Source of the DNA: Bugula neritina | Taxonomy: Eukaryota; Bryozoa; Gymnolaemata; Cheilostomatida; Bugulidae | Length of the DNA stretch: 36,840 bases | Assembly: GCA_964035545.1 (NCBI GenBank) | Contig: CAXIUT010000135.1 | Span: forward strand, 1-36,840 | Direction of reading: 5' to 3' | Part shown: positions 34,176-36,840 of the stretch, one piece after another | Layout of the letters: the number at the start of each line of letters is the position of its first letter | How positions within the stretch are numbered: the stretch's first letter is position 1 | Notes under the pieces: generated by a model | Told to the model about the DNA's origin: nothing | The model's database searches: none | The model's input: only the letters and a program-made list of their open reading frames with translations | Position numbers and translations under genes: made by a program

Positions 34176-34484
34176 ATTTGAATAATTATTATTTATAGTT
34201 AAAGTAGTTTAAAAGATTGACTATTTTTAATCAGTTATTACAGAGATGTTAAATATATTTAAAAATAATCAGAGAAAGATAGAGTTTAACTTGAACTCTT
34301 TCTTTTGAAATAATTTATGATATTTATTACTTTCTATCTAAAGGACTTTATTATTGATATTATTGAAGTCTGATAGAAATGATAGTTTTATTTTATTGAG
34401 TTATTAATAAATGATGATATTCTATGATATAAAATTTATATAACTAACATTGAATGTATCAAAATTCTGCTATCCAAATCATAG

Positions 34485-35641
34485 ATGGCACGCCAGGCTC
34501 CTAAAACAGACTTAATATGGAAAAAAAACGACAGTCATGCTCAAAAAAATGGTTCTCATTCCAATATCTATTGGGTAAAAGTAATTTAGATTTAATATAG
34601 AAACAACCACTCAACGAAGATGGGTCCTAAAAATCAAATAAATGGAATCATTCCCACAAATATGTAGGTGATTGGAAAGATAATAAAAAACATGGCTTTG
34701 GAATTCAATATTATTCCAATGGAGATAAGTATGAGGGAGGATGGAGTCAAAACAAAAGACACGGACAGGGAACATATTGGGTAGCCGATGCTAAAAATAA
34801 ATTAAGAAGATAATATACAGGAGATTGGTAAAACGATTCCAAACAAGGAAGAGGGACTATGTTCTATAAAACTGGTGATAGATACGATGGCATGTGGATG
34901 GATAACTTACCTCATGGAGAAGGAAGAATGATCTATTCTAATGGAGACGTCTATGAAGGAATGTGGTATATGGGCAAAAGAAGTGGATATGGAGTCTTGA
35001 CTAAAAGATGTGGAGATCATTTTGAAGGACATTGGGTCAATGATAAAAGAGAAGGACAAGGATCTTACTTTTTCTGTTAGAAAAATAAAATCTTTGTTGG
35101 AGAATGGGTTGATGACGCTCCTAAAACTGGAGTTTATTCTTAAGTATAAGATCCTAGTTCAATTAAAATATAAAGATAAAAACATTTTACTGATCCTTAT
35201 TTACTTCCTTCTTTTGAACAAATGGTCTTAAGAATCCTACTGCAGTTCTCGAGTAGGCTATTGAAAAAGTACGTAAAAATCGGACAATTTATCGGGCAAA
35301 ACATATTCCTTTAGATGAATTGTACACCAAAGCAGAACCTTCTAGACCTTTAAAAAGAATTTGGAGTAGCTGTAAATGAAAAAGAAGTGATATCTAAGTT
35401 GAGTCTTGAAGCTATTCTTCAAAATATGGGTATTTTACTTGACCATGAAGATCTAATTGGCTACATTACTATGCTAAAGCCTGACTACAAAGAAGACGAA
35501 GTCGACTACGAACTATTTGTTAGAATTGTTGCTCTATCAGTTGAACTGAAAAACTTTAGCGAACAAGAAGCCATGTTTTAGTAAGGATATGAGTAAGATC
35601 TTGAAGAGGAAAAGAAATGGTACAACCAATAGAAAAAATGA
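34485..35641 (+). CDS. MORN-repeat protein with C-terminal EF-hand-like region, about 378 aa
   Basis: Exon 34485-34580, 20-nt intron 34581-34600, exon 34601-35641. N-terminus ARQAPKTDLIWKKNDSHAQK is followed by about seven MORN repeats: YVGDWKDNKKHGFG, YEGGWSQNKRHGQG, YTGDWENDSKQGRG, YDGMWMDNLPHGEG, YEGMWYMGKRSGYG, FEGHWVNDKREGQG, FVGEWVDDAP. Then follows a MORN3-like tail (NPTAVLEEAIEKVR ... LDELYTK) and a helical, acidic C-terminus resembling degenerate EF-hands (NEKEVISKLSLEAILQNMGI, LKPDYKEDEVDYELFVRIVA). The tail needs a one-base gain near 35232 and a one-base loss near 35355 (A5 run); the net change is zero, so the downstream frame is kept. Likely axonemal or cytoskeletal. Confidence 0.85.
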
Positions 35642-35706
35642 TGTTGATGACTCAATATATTTCCAATTATCTATCTTAATATAATATAATAAAGACAATT
35701 TTCAAT

Positions 35707-36587
35707 ATGAACGCTAGTTTGTTTATCACTCATTATGCTTAAGTTAATTTTTATTATTTTTATTATTTTTATTATTATTATTACTTTTATTATTATTATT
35801 TATCATAATATTATCTCATTAGTTATAGAATAATATTTCTACTAACTCTAAATATATAAAAGGCATACGTTCTTTTTTTGATTTGTAGTCCTATTTCTTA
35901 TGAGTCAACATCTGTTGGAATAACTGCTAGTCTGATAGCTTTTTTGGATGCTTTTTATTTAGGCCTTTTTTTCACAAGTATTTAAAAAAGGTTATCTTTA
36001 TTGACGAAATCAACTAGTCTTTTTAATATTTAAACAGATTCATTGTCCAAAGATTATAACTATGGATAATATTATGATTTTTCCTCTATTATTCTTCTTT
36101 TAGAAAGTACTTTTGGCTAGGTAAATTCTAAAATATCTATCTGTTTTGGTTTATATGCTTTCTATAATAAAAACTAACGTTCCATCTGTTTAAAATAATG
36201 ATAAGTCGAAGAAGTTAAAGGCAATTTATCGTTCTTCTTTTATAAGTTTAATTTTAATTCAAATTTTTATAGTTATACCTCTGAATATCCTATTTCAGTG
36301 ACTACTCTTTTAGAAGAAAGTTGGATAGCTTCAGGAGTGAGTCTTTTTCCAAATTAAATGTGAATTTGAACATCTTTAAGACAAATTATACTTTTTTTGG
36401 TTATGTGTTAGTAAGATTGGTAAAATATTTGTTAATCATTTTAAAAAGCTATTGCTCTTGCATGAGATTGACATTCAAGGACGAGTGGATTTTGACTATC
36501 GACATAAAGAAAGATAGATGGCTATACGAACGTATTTTTATTGACTTGAGCTTCGATATAAGCATCTATGAGATTTGGTATGCTTGA
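35707..36587 (+). CDS. Terminal membrane-associated protein, about 273 aa, unknown family
   Basis: Exons 35707-36187, 36206-36319, 36342-36531 and 36551-36587 (introns 18, 22 and 19 nt) give 274 codons. After a suspicious Tyr/Phe low-complexity start made from TAT/TTT repeats (about residues 12-32), hydrophobic segments appear (RIIFLLTLN, AYVLFLICS, ASLIAFLDAFYLGLFF, DFSSIILLLES), then a helical C-terminus (LLEEIFFQIKCEFEHLEDKL, FVNHFKKLLLLHEIDIQGRV). The start is uncertain because the low-complexity stretch may be non-coding. Ends 153 bp before the right telomere. Confidence 0.5.
35759..35811. repeat. TAT/TTT trinucleotide-like low-complexity tract
   Basis: Run of (TTTTTAT)n and TTATTA-type repeats. 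It sits within the proposed first exon of the last gene and reads as Tyr/Phe there, which casts doubt on that start. Confidence 0.6.
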
Positions 36588-36740
36588 AAATTGCATTTGA
36601 AAAAGATTATAAGTTTAAGATAATCATTTGTATTAATATTGATACTAATAAGTTGTTTAAAGGCAGAAAGAATTTTTTTAGATATTGTTATTGTCTTATA
36701 AACTAGGTCATCTATTTATATATTTAAATTTGATAAGTCA
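36588..36740. other. Right subtelomeric spacer
   Basis: 153 bp of AT-rich sequence between the last stop codon and the telomere. No gene or repeat seen. Comparable in size to the 69-bp spacer at the left end, so genes run almost to both telomeres. Confidence 0.6.
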
Positions 36741-36840
36741 GGGGTTGGGGTTGGGGTTGGGGTTGGGGTTGGGGTTGGGGTTGGGGTTGGGGTTGGGGTT
36801 GGGGTTGGGGTTGGGGTTGGGGGTTGGGGTTGGGGTTGGG
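36741..36840. repeat. Right telomere, (GGGGTT)n
   Basis: About 16 GGGGTT units to the window end, the complement of the left end. One variant unit has five Gs (36819-36823), typical of occasional telomerase slippage or of a base-calling error. Confidence 0.98.

Noticed and set aside
3683-36587. Most short standard-code ORFs on the opposite strand or in other frames, for example 26945-27220 minus and 19670-19864 minus
   Set aside because: They lie antisense to, or out of frame with, longer genes that have family motifs or consistent codon use.
1-36840. Translation with TAA/TAG as glutamine (table 6, Tetrahymena/Paramecium)
   Set aside because: I first read genes this way, but conserved-Glu columns repeatedly carry TAR and conserved-Gln columns carry CAA/CAG, so glutamate fits better.
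1-36840. tRNA, rRNA or other structured RNA genes
   Set aside because: I looked for tRNA-like arms and rRNA blocks and saw none that I could support by eye.
1-36840. Transposons, viral insertions or bacterial contamination
   Set aside because: No transposase, integrase, terminal inverted repeats or bacterial-style genes seen. Code use and intron type are uniform across the window.

Overview
The window looks like one complete, telomere-capped macronuclear chromosome of a ciliate. It begins with (CCCCAA)n, ends with (GGGGTT)n, is AT-rich, and is packed with short genes on both strands separated by tiny gaps. Nearly every gene reads through TAA and TAG and stops only at TGA. Where a TAA or TAG falls on a residue fixed in a known protein family, that residue is glutamate, not glutamine. 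Examples are both FGE motifs of a PKA regulatory subunit, the alpha-C Glu of an Atg1/ULK kinase, KPEN and GGELFE of a second kinase, VLFE and FET of UNC119, and TWE and TVE of a chromodomain. Family-invariant Gln, such as the SNARE zero layer, uses CAA. This is the UAR=Glu code (NCBI table 30) known from peritrichs, so the likely source is a peritrich or close oligohymenophorean relative. That is inference, because no rRNA gene is present.

Introns are extremely short: 17-26 nt, mostly 20-21 nt, GT...AG. Removing them restores family-typical proteins in the SNARE, both halves of the kinase, CID, LRR, MYB, PKA-R, TOG, Serinc and MORN genes. A few genes also need one-base corrections, mostly at A or T runs (PP2C, HP1-like, MORN), which look like assembly errors.

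Layout. 1-82 telomere. 152-5199: acidic/coil-rich hypothetical gene, PP2C phosphatase, basic hypothetical, multipass membrane protein, and a coil protein that overlaps it on the other strand. 5341-8202: two coil-rich or basic proteins. 8199-9395: a 41-copy 24-bp minisatellite that is also an open reading frame of octapeptide repeats. 9396-10241: mostly non-coding with one doubtful small gene. 10242-15901: basic protein, Atg1/ULK-like kinase, acidic protein, syntaxin-type SNARE, second protein kinase. 15958-20980: tail-anchored acidic protein, CID protein, LRR protein, DHHC-type protein with DHHS, long coiled coil. 21013-25623: UNC119, two small genes, MYB, PKA regulatory subunit, acidic protein. 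25911-29643: a large unrecognised gene with many tiny introns, not fully resolved. 29590-36587: TOG-domain (XMAP215 family) protein, HP1-like chromodomain/chromoshadow protein, small basic protein, Serinc, MORN-repeat protein, terminal membrane protein. 36741-36840 telomere.

There is no operon logic. The content is ordinary eukaryotic housekeeping and signalling, with a cilia/cytoskeleton flavour (UNC119, PKA-R, TOG, MORN, coiled coils). All translations below use TAA/TAG=Glu and TGA=stop. They were done by eye, so single-residue and exon-edge errors are possible.
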